The notes beneath the pieces are model-generated. The model worked only from the letters and a program-made list of their open reading frames with translations, made no database searches and had not been told where the DNA came from. Positions 9,227 through 15,134 of a stretch of DNA of 59,405 nucleotides are shown piece after piece. The position numbers and the translations under genes are program-made. The stretch covers positions 1-59,405 of IMG/VR virus record IMGVR_UViG_3300043425_000920; one strand, 5' to 3'. This stretch comes from a virus. The first letter of the stretch is position 1, and the number at the start of each line of letters is the position of its first letter.

Positions 9227-9720
9227 GTAAAATAACAGATATGAAATCTCATACGAAACAATTTAATATTAGCTCCGAGCCGAAAACGGCAGGGAGTGTT
9301 TCGTTTAGTCCCAAATGGGAACGAAATACAAAGATTTCATAACTCTAATTGAGGGAAACCCGTTAGAGTGTTCTAACAGGGTTTTCAACGTTTTCCGAAA
9401 AAAGATAAACATAGCGAGCGATACAAGCATAGATCGAGGACGACAATTAAAAGTGTGGTGGCAAGATTTAAGCGTGACTAAGGACCACGTATAGAGTTAC
9501 CAAACTTAATCAAGTTCTCATAGATCGCAGTTTCGGGAATCCGAATAATCTCTATGTAAAAACACTGCACCACGCTGTTGAAGTTGGATGGATAACGCGA
9601 AGCCTGAAAAGTTTCGAAGACTGGATCGTTACCAGTAACAGCGGCCAGATAATTTAAGAATTTTGGAAAGTATAAATGAGCCGATCAATCCCGGTAGCTA
9701 ACCACTAAAACAAAGTGTTG
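9227..9720 (+). ncRNA. Candidate large structured noncoding RNA (~500 nt)
   Basis: There is no credible ORF on either strand for about 500 nt, yet inverted repeats are dense. A 9-bp stem ATGAAATCT/AGATTTCAT closes a multi-hairpin domain containing CGAAACA/TGTTTCG, GCCG-AAAA-CGGC and GTCCC/GGGAA. It is followed by AAACCCGTTAGA pairing with TCTAACaGGGTTT across a 4-nt loop; an alternative is ACTCTAA/TTAGAGT. Later stems include TTCGG-gaat-CCGAA and GTTAC/TAAC within CTGG/CCAG. It has its own promoter and lies in the tRNA superlocus, the usual setting of phage giant RNAs such as GOLLD and ROOL. Membership of either family is not shown. An HNH gene converges on its 3' end. Confidence 0.6.
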
Positions 9721-9724
9721 TACG

Positions 9725-10282
9725 CTAATTGGGAAGCGGCGAGATAATAGTGTATCCGAAGTTTGTTAGTACCTTTTTACATAGTTCGATGTATTCGTCT
9801 ACAGTAAGTGCCGCTTTTGATTGGTTTGCATCTTTAGTACATAATCCCATATTGTTGATAGTATTATCTCCGCCCCTAGATACTGGCACTTTATGGTCAA
9901 GAGAAATTGTATTCAAGTTTTCTAAATCCAAAATATCACCCGTCAAATAACAACGAGGATTTTCCTCTAAGAGAGCCATAACGTCTCTCCAGTTAAATTT
10001 TAATTTTTCTGAATCAAACGGTAATCGTTTTCCTTTATATGTGTTGTCTCGTAATTGAAAGTGTTCACATTTGACTCTAAGACGGCGTTTTTCTTTTTTG
10101 AAGCTTTCTGTCTTTTTTATTAAAGGATTCTTTTCCTTATTCATCTTAATTCTTTCGATAGCATTTTTTCGATAGACATCATTGCAATAGTATGATACAG
10201 TAGATTTGCTACAATTTAAAATATCACAAATTTCTTTATATGTGAGTCCTTCTGAGCGTAATTTGAGTATTTGTTCTTTCAT
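9725..10282 (-). CDS. HNH homing endonuclease with N-terminal HTH
   Basis: About 185 aa from the preferred ATG at 10282. Residues 1-30 form a helix-turn-helix (EGLTYKEICDILNCSKSTVSYY) typical of resolvase- or homing-type DNA binding. The C-terminal half has the HNH core: CYLTGD, then SLDHKVPVSRGGDNTINNMGL with the catalytic DH and Asn. It cleaves DNA at a specific site and is expected to be a selfish free-standing gene. It sits on the minus strand inside a plus-strand tRNA cluster, so it is probably an insertion. An AATAAGTA box lies upstream. The start chosen avoids 12 extra residues and sits correctly relative to the box. Confidence 0.85.
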   Translation of the reverse strand: MKEQILKLRSEGLTYKEICDILNCSKSTVSYYCNDVYRKNAIERIKMNKEKNPLIKKTESFKKEKRRLRVKCEHFQLRDNTYKGKRLPFDSEKLKFNWRDVMALLEENPRCYLTGDILDLENLNTISLDHKVPVSRGGDNTINNMGLCTKDANQSKAALTVDEYIELCKKVLTNFGYTIISPLPN

Positions 10283-10287
10283 AACAA

Positions 10288-10295
10288 TACTTATT
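10288..10295 (-). promoter_or_regulatory. Late-like box (AATAAGTA) before HNH gene
   Basis: The minus-strand sequence AATAAGTATTGTT directly precedes the ATG at 10282. The same octamer precedes the HNH gene starting at 20682. Confidence 0.45.
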
Positions 10296-10339
10296 AGCGT
10301 TCGATTATATATCAACATATTCGAACAAAAAAATAAAAA

Positions 10340-10417
10340 TCCTATCGGGCTGGCTTGGTGTTAAGCGCGAGACTGTTAATCTCGATAAGCGTGGATCGTA
10401 ACCACGGGTAGGAGCCA
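10340..10417 (+). tRNA. tRNA-Asn (GTT)
   Basis: TCCTATC/GGTAGGA acceptor, discriminator G, CCA encoded. Anticodon arm CGAGA-CTGTTAA-TCTCG gives GTT. T-arm CGTGG/CCACG. Confidence 0.93.
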
Positions 10418-10427
10418 ATTATAAAAA

Positions 10428-10628
10428 ATGATAACACCTGATTTATTAGAAGTATGGTCAAATGCCAAACAAGAAGCAGAATCTAAAGGATTTGAGCTTT
10501 TATGGAATGAAAGATATAGATGTACTTTGTATAAAAATGGTAAAATATTAGAAAGTTTTCAAATGAGTTTGGGATTGTTAAAAAGTCTTCAAACCTTCTT
10601 GACATCAGATAAAGATAGTCTAGGTTAG
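10428..10628 (+). CDS. Unknown 66-aa protein
   Basis: A 66-aa small protein (starts MITPDLLEVWSNAKQEAE), predicted helical with a short beta segment (RYRCTLYKNGKI). No family recognised. First of three tightly packed plus-strand genes between two tRNAs. A sigma70-like promoter for the next gene lies within its 3' end. Confidence 0.6.
   Translation: MITPDLLEVWSNAKQEAESKGFELLWNERYRCTLYKNGKILESFQMSLGLLKSLQTFLTSDKDSLG
10599..10626 (+). promoter_or_regulatory. Sigma70-like promoter, leaderless configuration
   Basis: TTGACA at 10599-10604, 16 nt, TAGGTT at 10621-10626, only five bases before the ATG at 10632. Confidence 0.5.
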
Positions 10629-10631
10629 CGA

Positions 10632-10781
10632 ATGCAAGAACAAGATTATAAAGAGCTTTATGAAGATTTAGCCATTCGTTTGGGTAATATAAAAAGAGTG
10701 GTGAGGAATGCAGATAGACGACATATTTCAGAAGAAGCGAAGGAATTGTTAACATTTTATTGTTTAGGTAGAAAAAGATGA
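10632..10781 (+). CDS. Unknown 49-aa protein
   Basis: A short ORF (MQEQDYKELYEDLAIRLGN...) encoding a basic amphipathic helical peptide. It fills the gap exactly between its neighbours: it starts four bases after the previous stop and its TGA overlaps the next ATG (ATGA). A promoter lies directly upstream. Function unknown. Confidence 0.6.
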   Translation: MQEQDYKELYEDLAIRLGNIKRVVRNADRRHISEEAKELLTFYCLGRKR

Positions 10782-11008
10782 GAAACCCTTTGACTCTTCT
10801 GAAACCTGATGTAAAGTTAAGAATGCACCCAATAATTGAAAAACATTTAAAAACGCTCAATCCACAAGAAGCAGAAGAGTTTGAAGATGAATTAATGAGT
10901 GTTTTTCTGGAATGTATAGCAGAAGAAATGGAGAAAGAAAGTGATGACTTTAAGATGCTGAAAAGTTTACAAAAGGTCTTGACAAAAGAAAATGATGGTG
11001 TAGCTTAG
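10778..11008 (+). CDS. Unknown 76-aa acidic helical protein
   Basis: 76 aa, with a basic N-terminus followed by a long acidic helix (EEFEDELMSVFLECIAEEMEKE). Translationally coupled to the preceding gene by an ATGA overlap. The end of the gene contains the promoter for the downstream tRNA-Glu. No family recognised. Confidence 0.6.
   Translation: MRNPLTLLKPDVKLRMHPIIEKHLKTLNPQEAEEFEDELMSVFLECIAEEMEKESDDFKMLKSLQKVLTKENDGVA
10979..11006 (+). promoter_or_regulatory. Sigma70-like promoter for tRNA-Glu(CTC)
   Basis: TTGACA at 10979-10984, 16 nt, TAGCTT at 11001-11006, embedded in the 3' end of the upstream ORF. Confidence 0.55.
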
Positions 11009-11023
11009 TGAGTAGTAAAAAAT

Positions 11024-11098
11024 GTCCCCTTCGTCTAGTGGTTAGGACAATAGTTTCTCAGACTATAAACGTTGGTTCAATTCCAACAGGGGATACCA
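11024..11098 (+). tRNA. tRNA-Glu (CTC)
   Basis: GTCCCCT/AGGGGAT acceptor, CCA encoded, anticodon arm ATAGT-TTCTCAG-ACTAT giving CTC. Its partner enzyme may be the GluRS-like gene at 47.8 kb. Confidence 0.92.
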
Positions 11099-11255
11099 GT
11101 TAAAAATACCTTACGAATCTAGGGGAAGCTTATAAACAACTCCGAAAGTCACAAACTCGTAATAAGAGTGCGCGCTATTATTACAATGGGAATGGATAGA
11201 TTGGTGTTCTATAAAAGGGTGGTCAATATATAGTAACTTGACAAATTTTTCAAAT
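11099..11255 (+). other. Unassigned 157-nt stretch between two tRNA-Glu genes
   Basis: No ORF. It contains TTACGA/TCGTAA (6 bp) enclosing a 43-nt segment, and a hairpin ATAGA-TTGGTGT-TCTAT that looks like an isolated anticodon arm (GGT, Thr), but no matching acceptor or T-arm was found. It may be a decayed tRNA or a small structured RNA. Confidence 0.3.
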
Positions 11256-11330
11256 GACGCTTTAGTTTAACGGTAGAACACTATCCTTTCAAGATAGATC
11301 ATGCGGGTTCGACTCCCGTAGGCGTTACCA
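11256..11330 (+). tRNA. tRNA-Glu (TTC)
   Basis: GACGCTT/AGGCGTT acceptor, CCA encoded, anticodon arm CTATC-CTTTCAA-GATAG, T-arm GCGGG-TTCGACT-CCCGT. Canonical 75 nt. Confidence 0.94.
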
Positions 11331-11343
11331 AATATTTTAAAAT

Positions 11344-11417
11344 CCCTCCGAAGCTTTAAATTGAAGCATATGGCTTTTAACCATGTGAATTTGGAGAGTT
11401 ACCAAACGGAGGGACCA
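11344..11417 (+). tRNA. tRNA-Lys (TTT)
   Basis: CCCTCCG/CGGAGGG acceptor, CCA encoded, anticodon arm TATGG-CTTTTAA-CCATG. The T-stem is short but complementary (TTGG/CCAA). Confidence 0.88.
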
Positions 11418-11420
11418 GTT

Positions 11421-11534
11421 TTCAATTTAGTGTAAGAGTAGCATAACCCCCGTCTAGGGGTGAGAACGGTGCAATTCCGTCTTAGAGTATTAGATATACA
11501 TGTGTAGGAACAGGTGCAAATCCTGTAATTGAAA
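11421..11534 (+). tRNA. Aberrant oversized tRNA-like element (114 nt)
   Basis: A perfect acceptor stem TTCAATT/AATTGAA and a perfect T-arm ACAGG-TGCAAAT-CCTGT frame a 114-nt element. The D-arm is plausible (GTGT/GCAT). The anticodon-like hairpin ACCCC-CGTCTA-GGGGT has a six-base loop without U33. It is followed by a second T-arm-like hairpin (ACGG-TGCAATT-CCGT) and about 30 more nt. It could be a fusion of two tRNA genes or a tRNA-like RNA. Isotype not assigned. Confidence 0.5.
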
Positions 11535-11544
11535 AGTTTTTAAT

Positions 11545-11620
11545 CAGAATGTGGCAGACAAGTAATTGCACTGGATTTGGGATTCAGTAGATGTGGGAGC
11601 GTTACCCACCATTTTGACCA
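11545..11620 (+). tRNA. tRNA-Pro (TGG)
   Basis: CAGAATG/CATTTTG acceptor with one wobble, CCA encoded, anticodon arm CTGGA-TTTGGGA-TTCAG, T-arm GTGGG-AGCGTTA-CCCAC. Confidence 0.9.
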
Positions 11621-11627
11621 TTTAAAT

Positions 11628-11704
11628 GAAGAGATGTATGCGGATTTCTTTATAATTGGCCCGAAAGGGGGTTATAAGGAGGGGTTCGAGTCCCCGTCTC
11701 TTTG
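11628..11704 (+). tRNA. Atypical tRNA, possibly tRNA-Phe (GAA)
   Basis: GAAGAGA/TCTCTTT acceptor, T-arm GGGG-TTCGAGT-CCCC, D-stem TATG/TATA with GG in the loop. The anticodon region folds as GGCCC-GAAAGG-GGGTT, a six-base loop with GAA but no U33. CCA is not encoded (GCG follows). If functional it would supply the one amino acid, Phe, missing from the canonical set. A degenerate copy is the alternative. Confidence 0.45.
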
Positions 11705-11715
11705 CGTTTTTTCTT

Positions 11716-11868
11716 ATGGAAGAATATCTAAAAACCAATAGAGAGAAAAGTCTAACTGCAAAGAAAGAATTATTTTGGTGTAGATGTGATTTGAATCATA
11801 TTGGTCAATACGGAAAGTGTTCCGTCTGTAAAAGTAAAAATCCTCGGAGGAAATTAAAAAAGTTTTAA
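11716..11868 (+). CDS. Small zinc-ribbon-like protein (50 aa)
   Basis: From the ATG at 11716, which lies just after the tRNA. The protein is basic with a CRC...C-x2-C arrangement (CRCDLNHIGQYGKCSVCK), suggesting one small zinc-binding fold. A longer frame reaching upstream would run through the tRNA and is rejected. Function unknown. Confidence 0.6.
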   Translation: MEEYLKTNREKSLTAKKELFWCRCDLNHIGQYGKCSVCKSKNPRRKLKKF

Positions 11869-11871
11869 TAT

Positions 11872-12216
11872 ATGAACGAAAAGATGCTATTGGCATATTT
11901 TGCTGCACATGCCACTAAAGATGATATGCTTTCACATCAAGAATGTGATGTGAAAGTTGGCATAGAGCCTTATTATATCTATAATGCATACCCAAGTATT
12001 TCTTATAATTTCGATGATCCCTCTGTTAAAATTATAAGAATACCGTGGAGCGTGTATTGTAATTATACAAATCAATATCGTTTAGTAAAAACTGATAATG
12101 GCTTAAATGGTGGTGTGTATTCCGTTGAAGAACTTAAAATGAAATATGCATTGAATATGATTTGGAAGTTAAGAGAATTTGAGAAATTCCTTGACGGTTC
12201 TTTCAAAAACTTATGA
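11872..12216 (+). CDS. Unknown 114-aa protein
   Basis: 114 aa (starts MNEKMLLAYFAAHATKDD), a mixed alpha/beta sequence without a recognised motif. It begins four bases after the zinc-ribbon gene and overlaps the next gene by ATGA, so it belongs to the same transcription unit. Confidence 0.65.
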   Translation: MNEKMLLAYFAAHATKDDMLSHQECDVKVGIEPYYIYNAYPSISYNFDDPSVKIIRIPWSVYCNYTNQYRLVKTDNGLNGGVYSVEELKMKYALNMIWKLREFEKFLDGSFKNL

Positions 12217-12617
12217 AACTAGAACACGGAAAAGTAATTCAAAAGCCAAAATATAACAATGTTTATAAATTCTATCTAAGGTTTATGATCGGTGATGCAG
12301 ATGGCTGGTTATATGAAACACTATATGTATCACCAGATAATAAACATATCGAAAGATTTATTACATTTCTAGATGATTGTGAAAAGGCTTATCCTTATGG
12401 TCGTGGTGGCGGTGATCGCGATAATTATCAAAGAGTTGTTCCAGAGTGGAACGTCTTTTGTGGTGAGGATTTTTCCGATAATGACCATGATTTGAATGCT
12501 CTATGTTTTGGTTGGCCTTATGAACCTGAAAGTTGTTGTCAAGCATCGTTTGATCGTTATACAATTACATATTTTAATGCTGATGGCGTTGAGCACGAAG
12601 TTAAAGTGGTAAAATGA
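12213..12617 (+). CDS. Unknown 134-aa protein
   Basis: 134 aa, acidic and aromatic, with a GRGGGDRDNYQRVVPEWNVF segment and beta-strand character. It is coupled on both sides by four-base ATGA-type overlaps. Similar compact proteins occur in large phages, but no family is assigned. Confidence 0.65.
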   Translation: MKLEHGKVIQKPKYNNVYKFYLRFMIGDADGWLYETLYVSPDNKHIERFITFLDDCEKAYPYGRGGGDRDNYQRVVPEWNVFCGEDFSDNDHDLNALCFGWPYEPESCCQASFDRYTITYFNADGVEHEVKVVK

Positions 12618-12733
12618 AAATTATAGAAAATAAAAAACAAAATCCGTTTTCTGAAGTTCTTCGGAAAAATTTAAAAATTCTTGGAAAAGAGGCAGGAAAG
12701 CGAATTCTTTCCTTTCTTCGAAATAAGGGTTAA
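12614..12733 (+). CDS. Unknown 39-aa basic peptide
   Basis: A very short, strongly basic ORF (MKIIENKKQNPFSEVLRKN...) overlapping the previous stop by ATGA and ending just before a tRNA. The tight packing supports it; the function is unknown. Confidence 0.45.
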   Translation: MKIIENKKQNPFSEVLRKNLKILGKEAGKRILSFLRNKG

Positions 12734-12736
12734 TAT

Positions 12737-12822
12737 GCCTTTGTGGGTCAATTGGCCGACCAACAGAGTCTTAATCTGTGGAATAAATTCCTATGTGGGT
12801 TCGAGTCCCACCAGAGGCACCA
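12737..12822 (+). tRNA. Class II tRNA with CTT (Lys) anticodon
   Basis: GCCTTTG/CAGAGGC acceptor, CCA encoded, anticodon arm ACAGA-GTCTTAA-TCTGT giving CTT, which reads AAG (Lys). However, the variable region is a long arm (GGAAT-AA-ATTCC plus TAT), a feature of Leu/Ser/Tyr tRNAs. Identity is therefore ambiguous: Lys by anticodon, class II by shape. Confidence 0.8.
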
Positions 12823-12824
12823 AA

Positions 12825-12944
12825 ATGGAAGAAGAAACAACAAAGATAGAATCTAAACATGAACCCGCGATAACGCCGAGTCTTTTCTTCACAGATGAAG
12901 AAGTTGAATCGGTGGATTGGGATGCCGTATTTGAAGAATGGTGA
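12825..12944 (+). CDS. Unknown 39-aa acidic peptide
   Basis: Starts three bases after the tRNA CCA (MEEETTKIESKHEPAITPSL...). Strongly acidic C-terminus. An upstream extension of the frame would run through the tRNA and is not credible. Function unknown. Confidence 0.45.
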   Translation: MEEETTKIESKHEPAITPSLFFTDEEVESVDWDAVFEEW

Positions 12945-12958
12945 ATATATAATACCCT

Positions 12959-13321
12959 ATGATCGACAAACAAATTCCATTTCAGTGTTATCAATATGTC
13001 ACGGCTGATTATGGCGAAGATACTCAGTGTCATAAATTACTAGAGAAAACTGTAATTGGAATAAGAAAAGAAATATATTCAAAAGGAATAGAATATGTGT
13101 GGGCATTGTTAGATGATGGGAACGACATTCCTATACAGATTATAAGCTATACTCCTGAACAGGCTCTCGAAAAATATATAAAGCAAACAACAATTCAGAT
13201 AAAAGAGATAGAAGATGGTATTGAATTCCGAAAATTAGAAAACCTTCATTGGGAAAAACAACAACAACGATTTAAAAAAATTTTAAATACAATAAAAGAT
13301 GAAACTACAAGAAAAAATTAA
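12959..13321 (+). CDS. Unknown 120-aa protein
   Basis: 120 aa (MIDKQIPFQCYQYVTADYGED...) with a helical, charged C-terminal half that looks like a short coiled coil (about residues 75-118). A TATAAT -10 box ends five bases before the ATG, so the transcript may be leaderless. Its 3' end overlaps the YqeY gene by 23 bases. Confidence 0.65.
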   Translation: MIDKQIPFQCYQYVTADYGEDTQCHKLLEKTVIGIRKEIYSKGIEYVWALLDDGNDIPIQIISYTPEQALEKYIKQTTIQIKEIEDGIEFRKLENLHWEKQQQRFKKILNTIKDETTRKN

Positions 13322-13751
13322 CGAAGATATTAAAATTGCAATGAAGAATTCCGATTCAGGAAGACTTGCAGTATTACGCCAACTTAAGAATGCATTCACG
13401 AATGCTGCTATTATTAAGGGGAACGTGAACAATCCTTTGGACGATGTAGAGGCTCTAGGAATTGTGCGTAAACAGGTTGCACAACGGGAGGATTCCTTTG
13501 ATGCCTATGATAAGGCAAATAGGGCAGACCTTGCTATCAGAGAGTATAATGAGATGGCAATTCTCAAGGAATACCTTCCTGCGGCTCTTACAAATGATCA
13601 GGTGAGTGATATGGTTGATTCTGCAATTGCAGAGCTTGGTGCTACATCTAAACGCGACATGGGTAAAGTTATTAAACGTGTCGTGGAACTCGCAAACGGT
13701 GCAACTGATAATAAGACAATTTCTACATTAGTAGGACAGAAATTACAATAA
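13299..13751 (+). CDS. yqeY: GatB/YqeY-domain protein
   Basis: 150 aa, the usual length of free-standing YqeY. It starts with the family pattern KLQEKINEDIKIAMKNSDSGRLAVLRQLKNA and continues with EAL..VRKQVAQREDSFDAY, a central REYNEMAILKEYLPAALT helix and a C-terminal DMGKVIKRV. YqeY shares the tRNA-binding helical domain found at the C-terminus of GatB (Asp/Glu-tRNA amidotransferase), and its cellular role is still unclear. Its place among tRNA genes fits a tRNA-related job. It overlaps the upstream gene, implying coupled translation. Confidence 0.88.
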   Translation: MKLQEKINEDIKIAMKNSDSGRLAVLRQLKNAFTNAAIIKGNVNNPLDDVEALGIVRKQVAQREDSFDAYDKANRADLAIREYNEMAILKEYLPAALTNDQVSDMVDSAIAELGATSKRDMGKVIKRVVELANGATDNKTISTLVGQKLQ

Positions 13752-13752
13752 T

Positions 13753-14010
13753 ATGTTTGTTTGTCCTAAAATAACCAGTGGAAAATTCGACGGAGGAATA
13801 TTATATCTACAAAGTGAAAGTCCGTCCGAAAAAGACATAATTTTCGAGAATGTGTTATATTTTCATATAATTCAAAAGTTTATAAACATTGAATGGAAAA
13901 ATTCAGGACCGTCTGGACCGTGGGGCAGATTCGTTTCAGAGGATTTTATAGGAATAGAATATAATGGGAATTATATAACGAATTGGAATTCAGAACATGT
14001 TAACGCTTGA
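13753..14010 (+). CDS. Unknown 85-aa protein
   Basis: A beta-rich 85-aa product (MFVCPKITSGKFDGGILYLQ) starting two bases after the YqeY stop and overlapping the next gene by 14 bases. No motif recognised. Confidence 0.6.
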   Translation: MFVCPKITSGKFDGGILYLQSESPSEKDIIFENVLYFHIIQKFINIEWKNSGPSGPWGRFVSEDFIGIEYNGNYITNWNSEHVNA

Positions 14011-14206
14011 TGAATATAATAAACATTTCGGAAGGCTTAGTTCTAGGAATGGAGCAAGAGTTGCTTGTCCTAAATGTATTCTTCCGCCCGAAAATAGAGA
14101 GGTTGAAATGGTGTTCACATGTCCCGGTATGATGTTACTATCATGTCCAGGACAATATAATGTTCATTGCCCTTCTTGTGGATTTAAATCGACTAGATAC
14201 GAATAA
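13997..14206 (+). CDS. Zinc-finger-like protein (69 aa)
   Basis: Contains C-P-K-C near residues 24-27, a lone Cys near 43, and C-P-S-C near 59-62, giving the ligands for one zinc ribbon. Typical of small phage DNA- or RNA-binding proteins. It overlaps the upstream gene; the following gene starts directly after its stop. Confidence 0.65.
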   Translation: MLTLDEYNKHFGRLSSRNGARVACPKCILPPENREVEMVFTCPGMMLLSCPGQYNVHCPSCGFKSTRYE

Positions 14207-14207
14207 T

Positions 14208-14420
14208 ATGGCAAAGAAAAAGGCAGCGAGAATTCCACCTAAACTACATTTAGAACTTTTAAGTGAAGTACAAGTTGATCGTTGGGGTCATACAGTTTTT
14301 GAAAATGATGATATTCAAGTCGTAGTATCAGCAGAAATTGATTATGGTGGTTGTTTTTATGAAAGCGATTCGCCTAGTATTGAAATGAAAGTTACAACAT
14401 ATAAAAAAGTTTGGAAATGA
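14208..14420 (+). CDS. Unknown 70-aa protein
   Basis: From the ATG at 14208 the product has a basic start (MAKKKAARIPPKLHLELL) and a beta-rich remainder. It ends in an ATGA overlap with the next gene. The alternative upstream start lies inside the zinc-finger gene and is not favoured. Confidence 0.55.
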   Translation: MAKKKAARIPPKLHLELLSEVQVDRWGHTVFENDDIQVVVSAEIDYGGCFYESDSPSIEMKVTTYKKVWK

Positions 14421-14596
14421 AAACACCTACACTTGATAAAATTTTAAATGATTTACAAGCCACTTGGGGTTATACTCCCGAAGAATTGGCAGATATTAGA
14501 ATGCAATTATTAAATTTTGCATTTGCTGCACATGTTGATTTTCTTGTACTTGATGAAGTGCTGTATGGATTAGAATTGAAACCGATTAAAGATTAA
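14417..14596 (+). CDS. Unknown 59-aa helical protein
   Basis: MKTPTLDKILNDLQATWGYT..., predicted all-helical, coupled to the previous gene by ATGA. A promoter for the following tRNA-like element begins just after its stop. Confidence 0.55.
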   Translation: MKTPTLDKILNDLQATWGYTPEELADIRMQLLNFAFAAHVDFLVLDEVLYGLELKPIKD

Positions 14597-14601
14597 TGTT
14601 G

Positions 14602-14629
14602 TTGACCTTTTCAGTTTCGGTAGTATGGT
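14602..14629 (+). promoter_or_regulatory. Sigma70-like promoter for short tRNA-like element
   Basis: TTGACC at 14602-14607, 16 nt, TATGGT at 14624-14629. The tRNA-like element starts five bases later, so the shortened element probably is transcribed. Confidence 0.55.
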
Positions 14630-14634
14630 TATAT

Positions 14635-14696
14635 GGGCATGTAGCATAATGGTAGTGCGTTTCCAACTGTGAGTTCGAGTCTCATCGTGTCCATCA
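14635..14696 (+). tRNA. Short tRNA-like element lacking a normal anticodon arm (62 nt)
   Basis: GGGCATG/CGTGTCC acceptor, a typical D-arm (GCATAATGGTAGTGC) and a T-arm TGAG-TTCGAGT-CTCA are present. Only ten bases lie between D- and T-arms, folding at most as GTT-TCC-AAC. TCC would be Gly and CCA Trp. It ends in TCA rather than CCA. Either a deleted tRNA-Gly/Trp remnant or a transcribed mini-tRNA. Confidence 0.55.
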
Positions 14697-14703
14697 ATTT
14701 ATT

Positions 14704-14928
14704 ATGAACAGAACATTAACCAGATTTTATTTGAAAAATCCCATCGTAGGAAGACGTGAGAATAAACGTCGGAAAGATGCTGCACGAATAAAAGCTCGGG
14801 AAGCCGATAGAAAATATAATTACCCAGAAACGTGTTATATGTGTGGCGGTCAGATGTCTTGGTGTTCCCTTTGCGAGGTGTGGTCATCGAATTGTTGTTG
14901 TGACTATGGAACATGTATGTGTTCGTAA
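14704..14928 (+). CDS. Cys-rich putative zinc-binding protein (74 aa)
   Basis: A basic N-terminus (RRENKRRKDAARIKAREADRK) followed by a dense Cys cluster (CYMCGG...CSLCEVW...CCCDYGTCMC), enough for two zinc sites. It probably binds nucleic acid or acts as a small regulatory zinc protein. It lies between a tRNA-like element and a structured noncoding stretch. Confidence 0.65.
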   Translation: MNRTLTRFYLKNPIVGRRENKRRKDAARIKAREADRKYNYPETCYMCGGQMSWCSLCEVWSSNCCCDYGTCMCS

Positions 14929-15100
14929 TTTGTTTAACTAGGACGCAAGTCTAAAAATCCCGTCAAATAAACCAGATGAAGAAAGCCGTGCGAATTGATA
15001 CTCGCTAGTCTGGAAGGAGGAAAGCGTTTTATCAGACGCAAAAAATAACCAAATCAGGGATGGAAACTGATAGGCGGGGATGTTAAATTACAGAAGATGA
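14929..15100 (+). ncRNA. Candidate structured RNA upstream of HNH gene (~170 nt)
   Basis: Noncoding stretch with nested complementarity: ATCCCG near 14958 pairs with CGGGGAT near 15080, closing a multibranch domain. That domain contains CCAGA/TCTGG, GCGT-ttatcag-ACGC-like and ATCAG/CTGAT hairpins. A GNRA hairpin GGAC-GCAA-GTC-T precedes it. It sits directly before the promoter of an HNH gene. No riboswitch family could be matched by eye. Confidence 0.45.
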
Positions 15101-15129
15101 TTGACAAAAAGAAAGGAGTGTTGTAGAAT
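15101..15129 (+). promoter_or_regulatory. Sigma70-like promoter, leaderless configuration
   Basis: TTGACA at 15101-15106, 17 nt, TAGAAT at 15124-15129, five bases before the ATG of the HNH gene. Confidence 0.75.
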
Positions 15130-15134
15130 ATTGA

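Noticed and set aside
9227-10282. IscB/HEARO-type guide RNA plus nuclease
   Set aside because: The neighbouring HNH protein is a small HTH-HNH homing enzyme without RuvC segments, and it is convergent, not downstream.
11238-11266. TTGACA as promoter of tRNA-Glu(TTC)
   Set aside because: The matching -10 position would lie inside the tRNA, so this box cannot drive that gene.
12361-12564. His-rich minus-strand ORF
   Set aside because: It is an antisense shadow of the 134-aa gene, with composition typical of out-of-frame translation.
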